The notes under the pieces: model-generated
What the model was told of the DNA's origin: nothing
The model's input: only the letters and a program-made list of their open reading frames with translations
The model's database searches: none
Source: an uncultured Brevibacterium sp.
GTDB lineage: Bacteria > Actinomycetota > Actinomycetes > Actinomycetales > Brevibacteriaceae
NCBI GenBank assembly: GCA_902489215.1
Contig: CABTZE010000022.1
Location: 1-18,824 of the forward strand
Reading direction: 5' to 3'
Length of the DNA stretch: 18,824 bases
Position numbers and translations under genes: made by a program
Part shown: positions 1 to 7,427 of the stretch, piece after piece
Layout: every line of letters starts with the position of its first letter
Position numbering within the stretch: position 1 is the first letter of the stretch

Positions 1-450
1 CTTCTTTTCGCCGTCTGACAGTGTGCCGAAGCGGCGGGGGCCCAAACCGGCAAAGCCGAAGGCCGACAAAAGGGCATCAGCACGGTCAAGGTCGATCTCG
101 TCGTACTCCTCGACCCAGCGGCCCAGCACTCCGTAGGCGGCGGTGAGCACGACATCGTGCACTTTTTCGCTTCCGGGAATCCGCTTTGCCAGCTGAGACG
201 ACGTGTAGCCGATGCGCGGGCGCAGCTCGAAGACGTCAACGCGACCCAGGCGCTCTTCGAGGATGTCCACGGTGCCTTCCGTGGGATGCATGCGTCCGGC
301 CGCAAGTTCTAGGAGGGTTGTCTTGCCGGCGCCATTGGGCCCGAGAACAGCCCAGTGCTGGCCTTCTTCAACCGTGAGGGAAAAATCAGAGAGGAGGTGG
401 TTGGCTCCTCGGCGGACACCGACGTTGTCTAGCTGCAGGACAGTGCTCAT
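1..450 (-). CDS. ABC transporter ATP-binding protein, C-terminus cut off by the window edge
   Basis: The ATPase subunit of an ABC transporter or a soluble ABC ATPase; its substrate cannot be told. It reads leftward from ATG at 450 and runs off the window after 150 codons. Walker A is GPNGAGKT at residues 37-44. The signature motif at 144-148 reads LSDGE instead of the common LSGGE, just before the edge, so Walker B and the H-loop are not visible. No membrane segment is seen in this part. The start is supported by a -10-like TAGAGT on the minus strand at 458-463, seven bases upstream, so the transcript may be leaderless. It is divergent from the gene at 490, with a 39-base gap. The ATPase identity is sure; the exact family is not. 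Confidence 0.9.
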   Translation of the reverse strand, partial: MSTVLQLDNVGVRRGANHLLSDFSLTVEEGQHWAVLGPNGAGKTTLLELAAGRMHPTEGTVDILEERLGRVDVFELRPRIGYTSSQLAKRIPGSEKVHDVVLTAAYGVLGRWVEEYDEIDLDRADALLSAFGFAGLGPRRFGTLSDGEKK

Positions 451-457
451 GTATCCG

Positions 458-463
458 ACTCTA
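458..463 (-). promoter_or_regulatory. Putative -10 box of the leftward ABC ATPase gene
   Basis: Read on the minus strand the bases are TAGAGT, which fits the actinobacterial TANNNT pattern. Seven bases separate the box from the ATG at 450, so transcription would start at or next to the start codon (leaderless mRNA). No good -35 box is seen at the expected spacing. Confidence 0.4.
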
Positions 464-476
464 ACTCACCGAGACC

Positions 477-482
477 TATACT
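477..482 (+). promoter_or_regulatory. Putative -10 box of the 490-1245 gene
   Basis: TATACT is one base from the TATAAT consensus and ends seven bases before the GTG at 490, which suggests a leaderless transcript. A weak -35 candidate, CCGACT at 455-460, lies 16 bases upstream. This box and the leftward -10 are only 13 bases apart, so the two promoters overlap. Confidence 0.45.
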
Positions 483-489
483 CGGGCAG

Positions 490-1245
490 GTGAATCCCCT
501 TTCTCCCGATGCCTCGGCAGTGTTCTTCGCCGCGGCCCTGCAGAGCCTGCTGACACAGAGCCGTTCACCGGACACAATCGTCGAGGCCTATACCGCGGCC
601 AGTGCCCCGGTCCCCCTCGTCGTTGATGACCCCGTGTTCGGCTCTGATACGCCTCAGGGCCTTCTTCTGTGGGCTGCGCAGCTGCGCAGGGAGGGCATTG
701 ATTCTGCCCACACCGTTCTCATCCACCCCACGCTCCCCCACCGGGTGCCGAGGACTGATCGAGAGCACCGGCGGCTGCTGGCGCGAACATCTAGTGTCAC
801 GGTCCTCGAACAGGCAGGTGTTTCACGCGCTCTCGCCGTGCTCAATGCCGATGGAGCGGTCCAGGTGATTCCCACTGCTGCCGTGCCCTCTGCTCCTCTG
901 GGCACCGTCTCGGCCGCCGAGGCGGTGCGTGAGCTGCGCGAATGCACTATGGAGGGGCTGGCTCTTGTTGAACGACTGGGCGATCGGCTGCCGGAGGACC
1001 TGCGACAGGCACCGTGGAGGGACTGGCAGGCAGATATGGCCTTGGGCCGTCTGGCAGAGAACATCGGGGACCTTCTGCCGGAGCCGAGGTGGGCTGCAAG
1101 TCTGGTGACGGCCTGCGAAATCCATTCGCTGCTGACACCGGTTTTGGCTCCCCACACCCTTCAGCCGCCCGAGTTCGGGGCGCTGCTGGCCCGCCTGCAC
1201 GCCGCTGCGGCGGCCGTCGTGTGGTCTGTCACCCGAACTCAGTGA
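490..1245 (+). CDS. Unrecognised 251-residue protein
   Basis: I do not recognise this family. The product is soluble-looking, rich in Ala and Leu, with no signal peptide, transmembrane stretch or nucleotide-binding motif visible. Its second half (about residues 145-250) looks mostly helical. The start is GTG at 490, chosen because TATACT ends seven bases before it and because there is no space for a longer 5' extension beyond the divergent gene's promoter. It ends 28 bases before serB and runs in the same direction, but serB appears to have its own promoter. Codon use matches the neighbouring genes and the frame is intact over 251 codons, so I take it as a real gene. Function unknown. Confidence 0.75.
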   Translation: MNPLSPDASAVFFAAALQSLLTQSRSPDTIVEAYTAASAPVPLVVDDPVFGSDTPQGLLLWAAQLRREGIDSAHTVLIHPTLPHRVPRTDREHRRLLARTSSVTVLEQAGVSRALAVLNADGAVQVIPTAAVPSAPLGTVSAAEAVRELRECTMEGLALVERLGDRLPEDLRQAPWRDWQADMALGRLAENIGDLLPEPRWAASLVTACEIHSLLTPVLAPHTLQPPEFGALLARLHAAAAAVVWSVTRTQ

Positions 1246-1261
1246 GGCGTATGCGCTCGCA

Positions 1262-1267
1262 TAGAAT
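1262..1267 (+). promoter_or_regulatory. Putative -10 box of serB
   Basis: TAGAAT ends six bases before the ATG at 1274, which places the expected transcription start on or beside the A of the start codon. No Shine-Dalgarno sequence is seen in the short gap, which agrees with leaderless translation. No clear -35 element. Confidence 0.5.
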
Positions 1268-1273
1268 CGCGGC

Positions 1274-2065
1274 ATGGATCGACTGAGCATCATCACCGCC
1301 GACGACGGTCTCTTCGTGCACTCGGACCTGTTTGACGAAGACGAACGCGACATCGTTGCCCGCGAACTGCAGGAGCAGTACCCCGGCGGCGACCTGTGGA
1401 CCGTCCCGCTTCCCTTGGGTCTGTTAGGACCGGAGCTTGTCGTCATGGACGTCGATTCGACCTTCATCAACGAAGAGGTCATCGAAAAGCTTGCAGCCCA
1501 CGCTGGCCGCGAAGCCGAAGTGCAGGCCGTGACGGAGCGCGCGATGGCCGGTGAGCTCGACTTCGCCGAATCGCTCGTTCACCGGGTCGAACAACTGGAG
1601 GGTGTGCCGGCGGCTGCACTGGACGAAGTCGCTGAGTCTGTCACCCTGACCCCGGGAGTGGAGAAGCTCGTTGCGAACCTGCACAATGCCGAATGCCACA
1701 TCGCGCTGGTATCCGGCGGCTTCACAGCGATTGTCGAGCAGATTGCAGAGCCCCTCGGCATTGACGATGTCACTGCCAACGGTCTTGAGATCGTCGACGG
1801 TGTTCTCACCGGACGGGTCAGCGGGCCGATTGTCGACAGGCAGGCGAAGGCCCGCCGGCTTTTGGAGATCGTCGAAGACGAACGCCTCGACATCGCCCGA
1901 ACCGTGGCGATCGGCGATGGTGCCAATGACATCGACATGATCGAAGCAGCCGGCTTCGGCATCGCCTTCTGCGCCAAACCGGCACTCGTCGAACGCGCGG
2001 ATGCCCGGCTGCGAACCCGGCGCCTTGATGCGGTCTACCCAGCGCTTACGGGCATGAGCCTCTAA
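1274..2065 (+). CDS. serB: Phosphoserine phosphatase SerB (HAD superfamily)
   Basis: Hydrolyses O-phospho-L-serine to L-serine, the last step of serine synthesis, in the cytoplasm with Mg2+. The HAD motifs are complete: DVDST at residues 59-63 (nucleophile D59, acid/base D61), the SGG motif at 147-149, a conserved-type Lys near 192, and GDGANDIDM at 214-222 with metal-binding acidic residues. The DVDST form replaces the more common DMDST. The first ~55 residues are a short N-terminal region, not a full double ACT domain. Length (263) is within the range for single-domain SerB with an N-terminal extension. It converges on the histidine phosphatase gene and is followed after 39 bases by a strong hairpin terminator. 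Confidence 0.95.
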   Translation: MDRLSIITADDGLFVHSDLFDEDERDIVARELQEQYPGGDLWTVPLPLGLLGPELVVMDVDSTFINEEVIEKLAAHAGREAEVQAVTERAMAGELDFAESLVHRVEQLEGVPAAALDEVAESVTLTPGVEKLVANLHNAECHIALVSGGFTAIVEQIAEPLGIDDVTANGLEIVDGVLTGRVSGPIVDRQAKARRLLEIVEDERLDIARTVAIGDGANDIDMIEAAGFGIAFCAKPALVERADARLRTRRLDAVYPALTGMSL

Positions 2066-2104
2066 CCGATTCGACCTTCGCGCGGTTACGCGGAAGGGAA
2101 CACA

Positions 2105-2148
2105 AAAGAGGCGGTGAGCACCCCACGTGGAGTGCTCACCGCCTCTTT
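2105..2148. terminator. Bidirectional intrinsic terminator between serB and the histidine phosphatase gene
   Basis: A perfect 17-bp inverted repeat: arms at 2105-2121 (AAAGAGGCGGTGAGCAC) and 2132-2148, with a 10-base loop. The A-rich left foot and T-rich right foot give a short U run for both transcription directions, as expected between two converging genes. The loop contains its own palindrome, CCACGTGG, at 2123-2130. Confidence 0.85.
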
Positions 2149-2192
2149 CGTCAGTTCGCAGTCATTCTCAGACCGCTGTCATGCCTGCTGGT

Positions 2193-2663
2193 TCACGCCC
2201 TTTGGACGAAGTCGCGGATCTGCGGCTGAGGGAGGATTCCCGCCGCATCATCCCAGCTGTCGAACTCGAATACTGCGATAGAGCTGGGGCGGAACTTCTC
2301 AACCGGTCGGCCGGAGAACTCAGCCACGGCATCGGCGACGGTGGGGTTGTGGCCCACGATGATCGCCGCCTGCGCATCCGGCGGGATCGTCGCAACGGCT
2401 TCCCGCCAGTCCAGCACCTGCGCCTGGTAAAGAGCGTCATCCAGGCGCAGCTGCGGTTCAGCATTCAGCTGCTCGATGATGAGCTGTGCAGTTTCCGCTG
2501 TGCGCCGCGCACTCGAGGCGATAGCGCAGTCAATTGGCAGGTCAGCAAGAAACTCACCAGCCCTGCGAGCCTCATCACGACCCTCCTGAGTCAGCGGACG
2601 ATCATAGTCCGGACCGGGTTCGTGCGAGGCGTGCGCATGGCGGGCGAAGACCAGAGTGGGCAT
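2193..2663 (-). CDS. SixA-like histidine phosphatase
   Basis: A small (156-residue) member of the histidine phosphatase superfamily, branch 2-like SixA type. It probably removes phosphate from a phosphohistidine protein or a small metabolite; the substrate cannot be told. The catalytic motif is ARHAHA near residues 7-12 (R8, H9), where the classic RHG is RHA. Other marks are SSARRTAETA at 50-59, with the second phosphate-binding Arg, and GHNP at 104-107, with the second catalytic His at 105. It starts 7 bases after the fabI stop codon, so it is very probably the last gene of the fabG-fabI operon. It ends against the shared hairpin terminator. Confidence 0.88.
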   Translation of the reverse strand: MPTLVFARHAHASHEPGPDYDRPLTQEGRDEARRAGEFLADLPIDCAIASSARRTAETAQLIIEQLNAEPQLRLDDALYQAQVLDWREAVATIPPDAQAAIIVGHNPTVADAVAEFSGRPVEKFRPSSIAVFEFDSWDDAAGILPQPQIRDFVQRA

Positions 2664-2670
2664 TGGCGCC

Positions 2671-3429
2671 TCAGGATCCGGTCGAGTGCAGGCCGCCGTC
2701 GACGTGGATCATCGAGCCGGTGGTCTTGGGGAACCAGTCGGACAGCAGAGCCACGATGCCGCGGCCTGCGGGTTCCGTGTCGCTCTGGTCCCAGCCGAGC
2801 GGTGCACGGTCGCCCCACACGTCTTCGAACGCCTCGAAGCCGGGGATGGACTTCGCCGCGGTGGTCTTGAGCGGGCCAGCAGAAATGAGGTTGACGCGGA
2901 TGTCGTGCTCACCCAAGTAACGGGCCAGGTAGCGGCTGGTGGACTCGAGGGCGGCCTTGGACACGCCCATCCAGTCGTATGCGGGCCAGGCGACGGTCGC
3001 GTCGAATGTCAGGCCGACGATCGATGCGCCCTTGTTGAGAACCGGCTGGGCTGCAACGGCAATAGCTTTGAGCGAGTACGCCGACACGTGAAGTGCGTTC
3101 GACACAGACTCCCACGGGGTGTCGAGGAAAACACCGCCGAGTGCGTCCTTCGGGGCGAAGGCGATCGCATGGACAATGCCGTCGATATTGCCGCCCAGAC
3201 GCTCCGGCAGCGCGGCGAGGTCGTCTTCGTTGGTTGCGTCGAGTTCGATGACCTCGGCGGGCTTCGGCAGACGCTCAGCGATGATCGAGGTGATCTTCAT
3301 CTGGCGACCGAAGGAGGACAGGATGACTTCGGCTCCCTGTTCCTGGGCCAGGCGGGCTGCCGAAAAGGCGATCGACGATTCGGTGAGCACACCCGTGACG
3401 AGGATGCGCTTGCCTTCAAGAATTCCCAT
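2671..3429 (-). CDS. fabI: Enoyl-ACP reductase FabI (InhA type)
   Basis: NADH-dependent reduction of trans-2-enoyl-ACP, the last step of each fatty-acid elongation cycle (FAS II), cytoplasmic. It is a 252-residue short-chain dehydrogenase-like protein. The divergent FabI nucleotide-binding start is VTGVLTESSIAF (residues 11-22), and the catalytic pair is Tyr151-(X)6-Lys158 in AYDWMGVSK, with Phe142 ahead of it as in InhA. The pocket segment HAIAFAP (87-93) aligns with HSIGFMP of InhA, so Ala88 stands at the position of InhA Ser94. The ATG start is supported by an AAAGGA ribosome binding site just upstream. It lies 26 bases after fabG, in the same order as mycobacterial mabA-inhA. Confidence 0.95.
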   Translation of the reverse strand: MGILEGKRILVTGVLTESSIAFSAARLAQEQGAEVILSSFGRQMKITSIIAERLPKPAEVIELDATNEDDLAALPERLGGNIDGIVHAIAFAPKDALGGVFLDTPWESVSNALHVSAYSLKAIAVAAQPVLNKGASIVGLTFDATVAWPAYDWMGVSKAALESTSRYLARYLGEHDIRVNLISAGPLKTTAAKSIPGFEAFEDVWGDRAPLGWDQSDTEPAGRGIVALLSDWFPKTTGSMIHVDGGLHSTGS

Positions 3430-3455
3430 GGTGTTCCTTTCTTAGGATTCTGCTG

Positions 3456-4166
3456 TCAGTGGCCCATGCCCAGGCCGCCGTCGACCGGAATGACGGCGCC
3501 GGAGATATAGGCGGCATCGTCCGATGCGAGCCAGGCGACAACGCCCGCGACCTCTTCGGGAAGGGCGAAGCGCTTAGCCGGGATGGTGTCGAGGTATTCC
3601 TTCTGCTGCTTTTCGGGCAGTTCGTCCGTCATGTCCGTCTTAATGAAGCCGGGAGCTACGACGTTCGCGGTGATGCCGCGCGCACCGAGTTCGCGGGTGA
3701 GCGAACGCGCCATGCCCACGAGCCCGGCCTTGGCGGCCGAATAGTTGAACTGGCCGGGCACACCGTAGAGGCCCGAAACGGAGGAAATGAAGATGATGCG
3801 GCCGAACCGCGAGCGGATCATGTTGGTGATGCCCGGTTTGACGGTGCGGTACACACCCGTGAGGTTGGTGTCGATGACCTGCTCGAAGTCCTCTTCAGAC
3901 ATACGCATCAGCAGGTTGTCGCGCGTGATGCCGGCATTGGCCACAACAACGTCGACCGGGCCGAGTTCCTTTTCAATTGCCTCGTAGGCCGCTTCGAGCG
4001 ACGCGAGGTCTGTGACGTCGGCTGCGACTGCGAAAGCGCCTTCGGGAGCATCGCCGTTGCGCGAGGTGACGGCGACCTTGTCGCCCTGGGCCAGGAAACG
4101 TTCGGCGATCGTGCGGCCGATGCCGCGGTTTCCGCCGGTTACAAGAACAACACGGGGTTCAGCCAC
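3456..4166 (-). CDS. fabG: 3-oxoacyl-ACP reductase FabG
   Basis: NADPH-dependent reduction of 3-oxoacyl-ACP to 3-hydroxyacyl-ACP in FAS II, cytoplasmic. It is a classical short-chain dehydrogenase of 236 residues, a usual length. It shows TGGNRGIG at 10-17 (cofactor binding), NAG at 77-79, the catalytic Ser at about 129, and Tyr142-(X)3-Lys146 in NYSAAK. It ends with the family's usual PVDGGLGMGH tail. The start is GTG at 4166, preceded by AAAGGA (plus-strand 4172-4177). It heads a fabG-fabI-histidine phosphatase operon and is divergent from the DUF3099 gene. The order fabG-fabI supports an enzyme of primary fatty-acid synthesis rather than a secondary-metabolism reductase. Confidence 0.95.
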   Translation of the reverse strand: MAEPRVVLVTGGNRGIGRTIAERFLAQGDKVAVTSRNGDAPEGAFAVAADVTDLASLEAAYEAIEKELGPVDVVVANAGITRDNLLMRMSEEDFEQVIDTNLTGVYRTVKPGITNMIRSRFGRIIFISSVSGLYGVPGQFNYSAAKAGLVGMARSLTRELGARGITANVVAPGFIKTDMTDELPEKQQKEYLDTIPAKRFALPEEVAGVVAWLASDDAAYISGAVIPVDGGLGMGH

Positions 4167-4282
4167 GCTGATCCTTTCAGTCTGAAGTCAATCTCTCCCA
4201 ACCTAGCCTAAAGCCCAGCGGGGCGTGGCTGCACAACAAAGGAGCGATATGCTTTTGTAGTCCGTTTGAAAGGTGGGAAAAC
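4167..4282. promoter_or_regulatory. Divergent promoter region between fabG and the DUF3099 gene
   Basis: The gap holds 116 bases. On the plus strand TATGCT at 4248-4253 is a plausible -10 for the DUF3099 unit, with AAAGGTGG at 4269-4276 as its ribosome binding site. On the minus strand TAGGCT (4205-4210) or TAGGTT (4200-4205) could be the fabG -10. No convincing -35 boxes or repressor palindrome were seen. Confidence 0.35.
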
Positions 4283-4642
4283 GTGAAGAGCAGGCCTGCG
4301 GTCAGCATCACCTCGGCCAGCGAATCTCACGAAGCCGATCTCAACGCCCGCACGCGGAAATACCTGATACTCATGGCCATTCGCATGGTCTGCTTTGTTG
4401 GAGCGGTCTTTGCACACGGCTGGTTTCGCTGGGCGCTTGTGGCCGGCGCCGTTGTTCTGCCGTGGATAGCGGTTCAGATTGCCAACGCTGTCAAGAGCCG
4501 CTACCAGCAAACCGACGCAGAGCCGCCTGTGCCGACAGCCGGCTCACTCGGCTCACCGGGCGAACGCAGCCAACCGGACCACTCTGATGTCGACGATCCG
4601 ATCATCATCGACGGCGAAATCGTGGAGGGCGACGATGACTGA
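4283..4642 (+). CDS. DUF3099 family small membrane protein
   Basis: A 119-residue actinobacterial protein of unknown function. The start resembles DUF3099 (SITSASESH, then a charged stretch and RKYLILMAIRMVCF). There are two predicted transmembrane helices, about residues 27-44 and 47-68, followed by a hydrophilic tail that ends in a run of acidic residues. The GTG start at 4283 has AAAGGTGG six bases upstream. Its last eight bases overlap the next gene, so the two are probably translationally coupled. The same neighbourhood (fabG/fabI on one side, SURF1 on the other) is, to my knowledge, common in actinobacteria, but the role is not known. Confidence 0.82.
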   Translation: MKSRPAVSITSASESHEADLNARTRKYLILMAIRMVCFVGAVFAHGWFRWALVAGAVVLPWIAVQIANAVKSRYQQTDAEPPVPTAGSLGSPGERSQPDHSDVDDPIIIDGEIVEGDDD

Positions 4643-4844
4643 CCTGCAGTGCTCAGCTAAGGGCTGCCCGGCGCTGGCGTCGTGGGCGCTTTTGTGGAAC
4701 AACCCCAAACTGCACTCAGAGGAACGCCGCAAAGTGTGGCTCGCCTGCAGTCTGCATCGAGAAACCCTCGAAGAGTTCCTCACACTTCGATCGTTTCTGC
4801 GTGACACTGTGCCCGCAGATCGTATTCCCCCAGGAGCTGGATAA
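4635..4844 (+). CDS. Small Cys/His protein, possible zinc-binding, between DUF3099 and SURF1
   Basis: A 69-residue protein starting at ATG 4635 inside the end of the DUF3099 gene (8-base overlap); its TAA stop touches the GTG of the SURF1 gene. This packing indicates one translationally coupled unit. Cys6, Cys11, Cys38 and His41 form a C-X4-C ... C-X2-H set that could hold a metal. The middle reads LLWNNPKLHSEERRKVWLAC. I recall similar small proteins at this site in other actinobacteria, often annotated with the misleading name acetone carboxylase; nothing here supports that enzyme. The function is unknown, and an accessory role next to oxidase assembly is only a guess from context. Confidence 0.8.
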   Translation: MTDLQCSAKGCPALASWALLWNNPKLHSEERRKVWLACSLHRETLEEFLTLRSFLRDTVPADRIPPGAG

Positions 4845-5741
4845 GTGCGCTACGGATTCATCTTCTCCGCAAAATGGCTGCGCTACATCGCCATTGCGAT
4901 CATCTTCGCCATTGCCTGTGCGCTTTTGGCCAATTGGCAGAACAATCGCCGGGAAGCGCGCAACGCCGAAATCCAGCGCATCGAAGCCAACTACGGCGCC
5001 CAACCACAGCAGCTGGACGCCGCGGCGCCATCGGTGTCGGAACAGCTGCCGGATGACGCTGACTGGAAGCACGTAACCGCCACCGGCACCTACGATGCTG
5101 AAAACACGATGTTGGTGCGCAACAGGCCCTTGAGCGGCCAACCCGGCTACTTTGTCGTGACTCCCCTGAATACCGAGGCCGGTCCTGTTGCGGTTGTGCG
5201 CGGCTGGACCGCCAGCTCCGGCGATCCCGATCCGAGCAGCGTCCCCGCTCCCCCAACGGGCACCGTCACAGTTGACGGTTGGATCCGCCCGGCAGAAGAA
5301 GGCGATGCTGACGACAACACACCCGGCACCGTCAAGCAGCTCGATCCGAAGGTCATGAACGGGTACGAAAGCGGCTACACGGGTCTGTACCTCCAGGTCG
5401 GCTCCGAAGACCCGCAGGCCCAGCAGTCCCTGCAGACGCTGCCGAAGCCGTCTGTCGACCCGGGTTCCCACCTGTCATACACGATGCAGTGGATTCTGTT
5501 CGGACTCATGGCCCTTGGTGCTCTCATCGTCGCGCTGGTGCGGGAGCGAAAAGCAATTGCAGAGCGCAAGAGCGAAGAGAACACCGACTACGTTGTCCTG
5601 GAAAAGGCAGCTATCGCCCACGGAGTGCGGGCATCTGGAAGCCGCTACGGCGACGGCCGACGCCGTGTGAAGTCAGGTCGCCGCGACCGTTCGGCAGAAG
5701 ACGACGAGGACGCGGCGCTGGACTCTCAGGGCTGGGGCTGA
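4845..5741 (+). CDS. SURF1 family cytochrome oxidase assembly protein
   Basis: A membrane protein that helps mature heme-copper cytochrome c oxidase, probably at the heme a insertion step. It is 298 residues long with the SURF1 plan: an N-terminal transmembrane helix (about 12-31, ending LLANWQNNR), a large extracytoplasmic domain, and a second helix (about 213-232) preceded by HLSYTMQW. The DWKHVTATGTYD segment at 73-84 and GYFVVTPL at 101-108 match the family. After the second helix comes a long, highly charged cytoplasmic tail (about 232-298). It starts with GTG directly after the TAA of the 69-residue gene. With ctaA at 14850 it points to an aa3-type oxidase. Confidence 0.9.
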   Translation: MRYGFIFSAKWLRYIAIAIIFAIACALLANWQNNRREARNAEIQRIEANYGAQPQQLDAAAPSVSEQLPDDADWKHVTATGTYDAENTMLVRNRPLSGQPGYFVVTPLNTEAGPVAVVRGWTASSGDPDPSSVPAPPTGTVTVDGWIRPAEEGDADDNTPGTVKQLDPKVMNGYESGYTGLYLQVGSEDPQAQQSLQTLPKPSVDPGSHLSYTMQWILFGLMALGALIVALVRERKAIAERKSEENTDYVVLEKAAIAHGVRASGSRYGDGRRRVKSGRRDRSAEDDEDAALDSQGWG

Positions 5742-5825
5742 GCTCAGCACGCGGCTCAAGCGGGTCTAGAGGCACCCAGCCGGTGATTCACGGCTGTCGC
5801 AGACGCGCGCAACCGAACGAAAGCC

Positions 5826-7427
5826 CTAGGCCAGCTCGACAAGCTCCAGGTAGTCATCACTCCACAGGTCTTCATCTGCGTCCGGAAGAAGCAGCACCCG
5901 GTCGGGGTTAAGAGCCTCGACTGCGCCCGCATCGTGCGTCACCAGCAGAATCGCGCCCTCGTAGCGCTCAATGGCTGAGAGAATCTCGACCCTCGACTGA
6001 GGATCGAGGTTGTTTGTCGGTTCGTCAAGAAGTAGAACGTTCGCTGAGGACACTACGAGGCACGCCAGGGCCAGACGAGTCTTCTCACCACCGGAAAGGA
6101 CTCCGGCCGGTTTGTCGACGTCTTCACCGGAGAACAGGAACGAACCGAGCACGGTGCGCACCTTTGTGTCGTCAAAGGCGTCCGGCGCGGCAGACTGCAT
6201 ATTCTCCAGAACCGTCCGGTCGAGGTCGAGCGTGTCGTGCTCCTGCGCAAAATACCCGAGCTTAAGTCCGTGACCGGCGACCACTTCACCGCTGTCGGGC
6301 TCTTCTACTCCAGCCAGAAGCTTCAGAAGGGTCGTCTTACCGGCGCCGTTGAAGCCGAGAATGACCACGCGCGTCCCCCGGTCAACAGCTAGGTCAACGC
6401 CCGTGAAGACCTCTGTTGAACCGTAGGCCTTGGACAGACCCTTGGCTTCAAGCGGCACCTTGCCGCACTTGGCGGGTTCGGGGAACCGCAGGTCGGCGAC
6501 TTTTTCGCGCTGCCTCTCCCCCTGTGTACCGGCCAGCAGACGGTCTGCTCTCTTGGCCATGTTCTGTGCGGCGACGGTCTTTGTGGCCTTCGCGCGCATC
6601 TTGTCGGCCTGGGCGTGCAGAGCCGCCGCTTTCTTCTCGGCATTGGCGCGTTCGCGCCGCCTGCGCCGCTCGTCGTCTTCGCGCTGCTTGAGGTACTGGC
6701 GGTAGCCCATCGAGTAGATGTCAATGCACTGACGCGTGGCGTCGAGGAAGAACACCTTGTTGACGACCTCGTCGATCAAATCGAGGTCGTGGGAGATGAT
6801 GATGAGCCCACCGGGGTATTTGGCAAGGTAGTCCCGCAGCCACAGCACGCTTTCGGCGTCGAGGTGGTTGGTCGGCTCGTCCAAGATCATGGTCTTCGGC
6901 GCTTCGAAGAGGATGCGGGCCAGTTCGACCCGGCGCCGCTGTCCACCCGACAGGGTTTCAAGCTCCTGTTTCAGAAGCTCCGCGTCCAGCCCCAAATTAG
7001 CTGCGATCGCAAGGGCTTCGGACTCTGCGGCATAGCCTCCGGCTGCGATGAACTCATCTTCGATCCGGGGGTACTTGTCGATTGCTTTAGATGCAATATC
7101 CGGGTCCGGCGAGGACATCTGCTCTTCTGTCCGGCGGAGACGCTTTGCGAGAACATCGAGTTCGCGCCCAGCCAGAATCCTCTCTTTGCCCGTCATGCGG
7201 AGGTTGCCGGTCCGCGGGTCCTGCGGCAGATAGCCGACCGAACCAGACCGGAACACCTGCCCGGCACTCGGCGGCACCTCGTCCATGAGCACCTTGGTCA
7301 GCGTTGTCTTGCCGGCGCCGTTGCGCCCGACCAGACCAACCCGGTCGCCCTTTTCCACCCGGAATGTGACATCGGACATGAGCACGCGGGCACCGACGGT
7401 GATTTCAAGCCCCGAAGCAGCGATCAT
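5826..7427 (-). CDS. ABC-F family ATPase (ribosome-associated type)
   Basis: A cytoplasmic protein with two ABC domains and no membrane segment, the ABC-F plan. Family members act on the ribosome in translation control or antibiotic protection; which applies here is not clear. Domain 1 has GRNGAGKT at 34-41, LSGGQ at 159-163 and DEPTNHLD at 183-190. Domain 2 has GFNGAGKT at 358-365, LSGGE at 444-448 and DEPTNNLD at 468-475. Between them is a strongly basic linker (about 240-310, rich in Arg, Lys and Glu), typical of ABC-F proteins that enter the ribosomal E site. Its ATG overlaps the stop of the RNase HI gene in ATGA (7424-7427), so translation is probably coupled. It converges on SURF1 over an 84-base gap with only a weak hairpin. 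Confidence 0.92.
   Translation of the reverse strand: MIAASGLEITVGARVLMSDVTFRVEKGDRVGLVGRNGAGKTTLTKVLMDEVPPSAGQVFRSGSVGYLPQDPRTGNLRMTGKERILAGRELDVLAKRLRRTEEQMSSPDPDIASKAIDKYPRIEDEFIAAGGYAAESEALAIAANLGLDAELLKQELETLSGGQRRRVELARILFEAPKTMILDEPTNHLDAESVLWLRDYLAKYPGGLIIISHDLDLIDEVVNKVFFLDATRQCIDIYSMGYRQYLKQREDDERRRRRERANAEKKAAALHAQADKMRAKATKTVAAQNMAKRADRLLAGTQGERQREKVADLRFPEPAKCGKVPLEAKGLSKAYGSTEVFTGVDLAVDRGTRVVILGFNGAGKTTLLKLLAGVEEPDSGEVVAGHGLKLGYFAQEHDTLDLDRTVLENMQSAAPDAFDDTKVRTVLGSFLFSGEDVDKPAGVLSGGEKTRLALACLVVSSANVLLLDEPTNNLDPQSRVEILSAIERYEGAILLVTHDAGAVEALNPDRVLLLPDADEDLWSDDYLELVELA

Noticed and set aside
4167..4282. FasR-like or other operator in the fabG/DUF3099 gap
   Set aside because: No clear inverted repeat was found in the 116 bases.
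5742..5825. Terminator between SURF1 and the ABC-F gene
   Set aside because: Only a five-bp AGCCG/CGGCT stem at 5778-5795 is present, with no T run, so I do not call a terminator.
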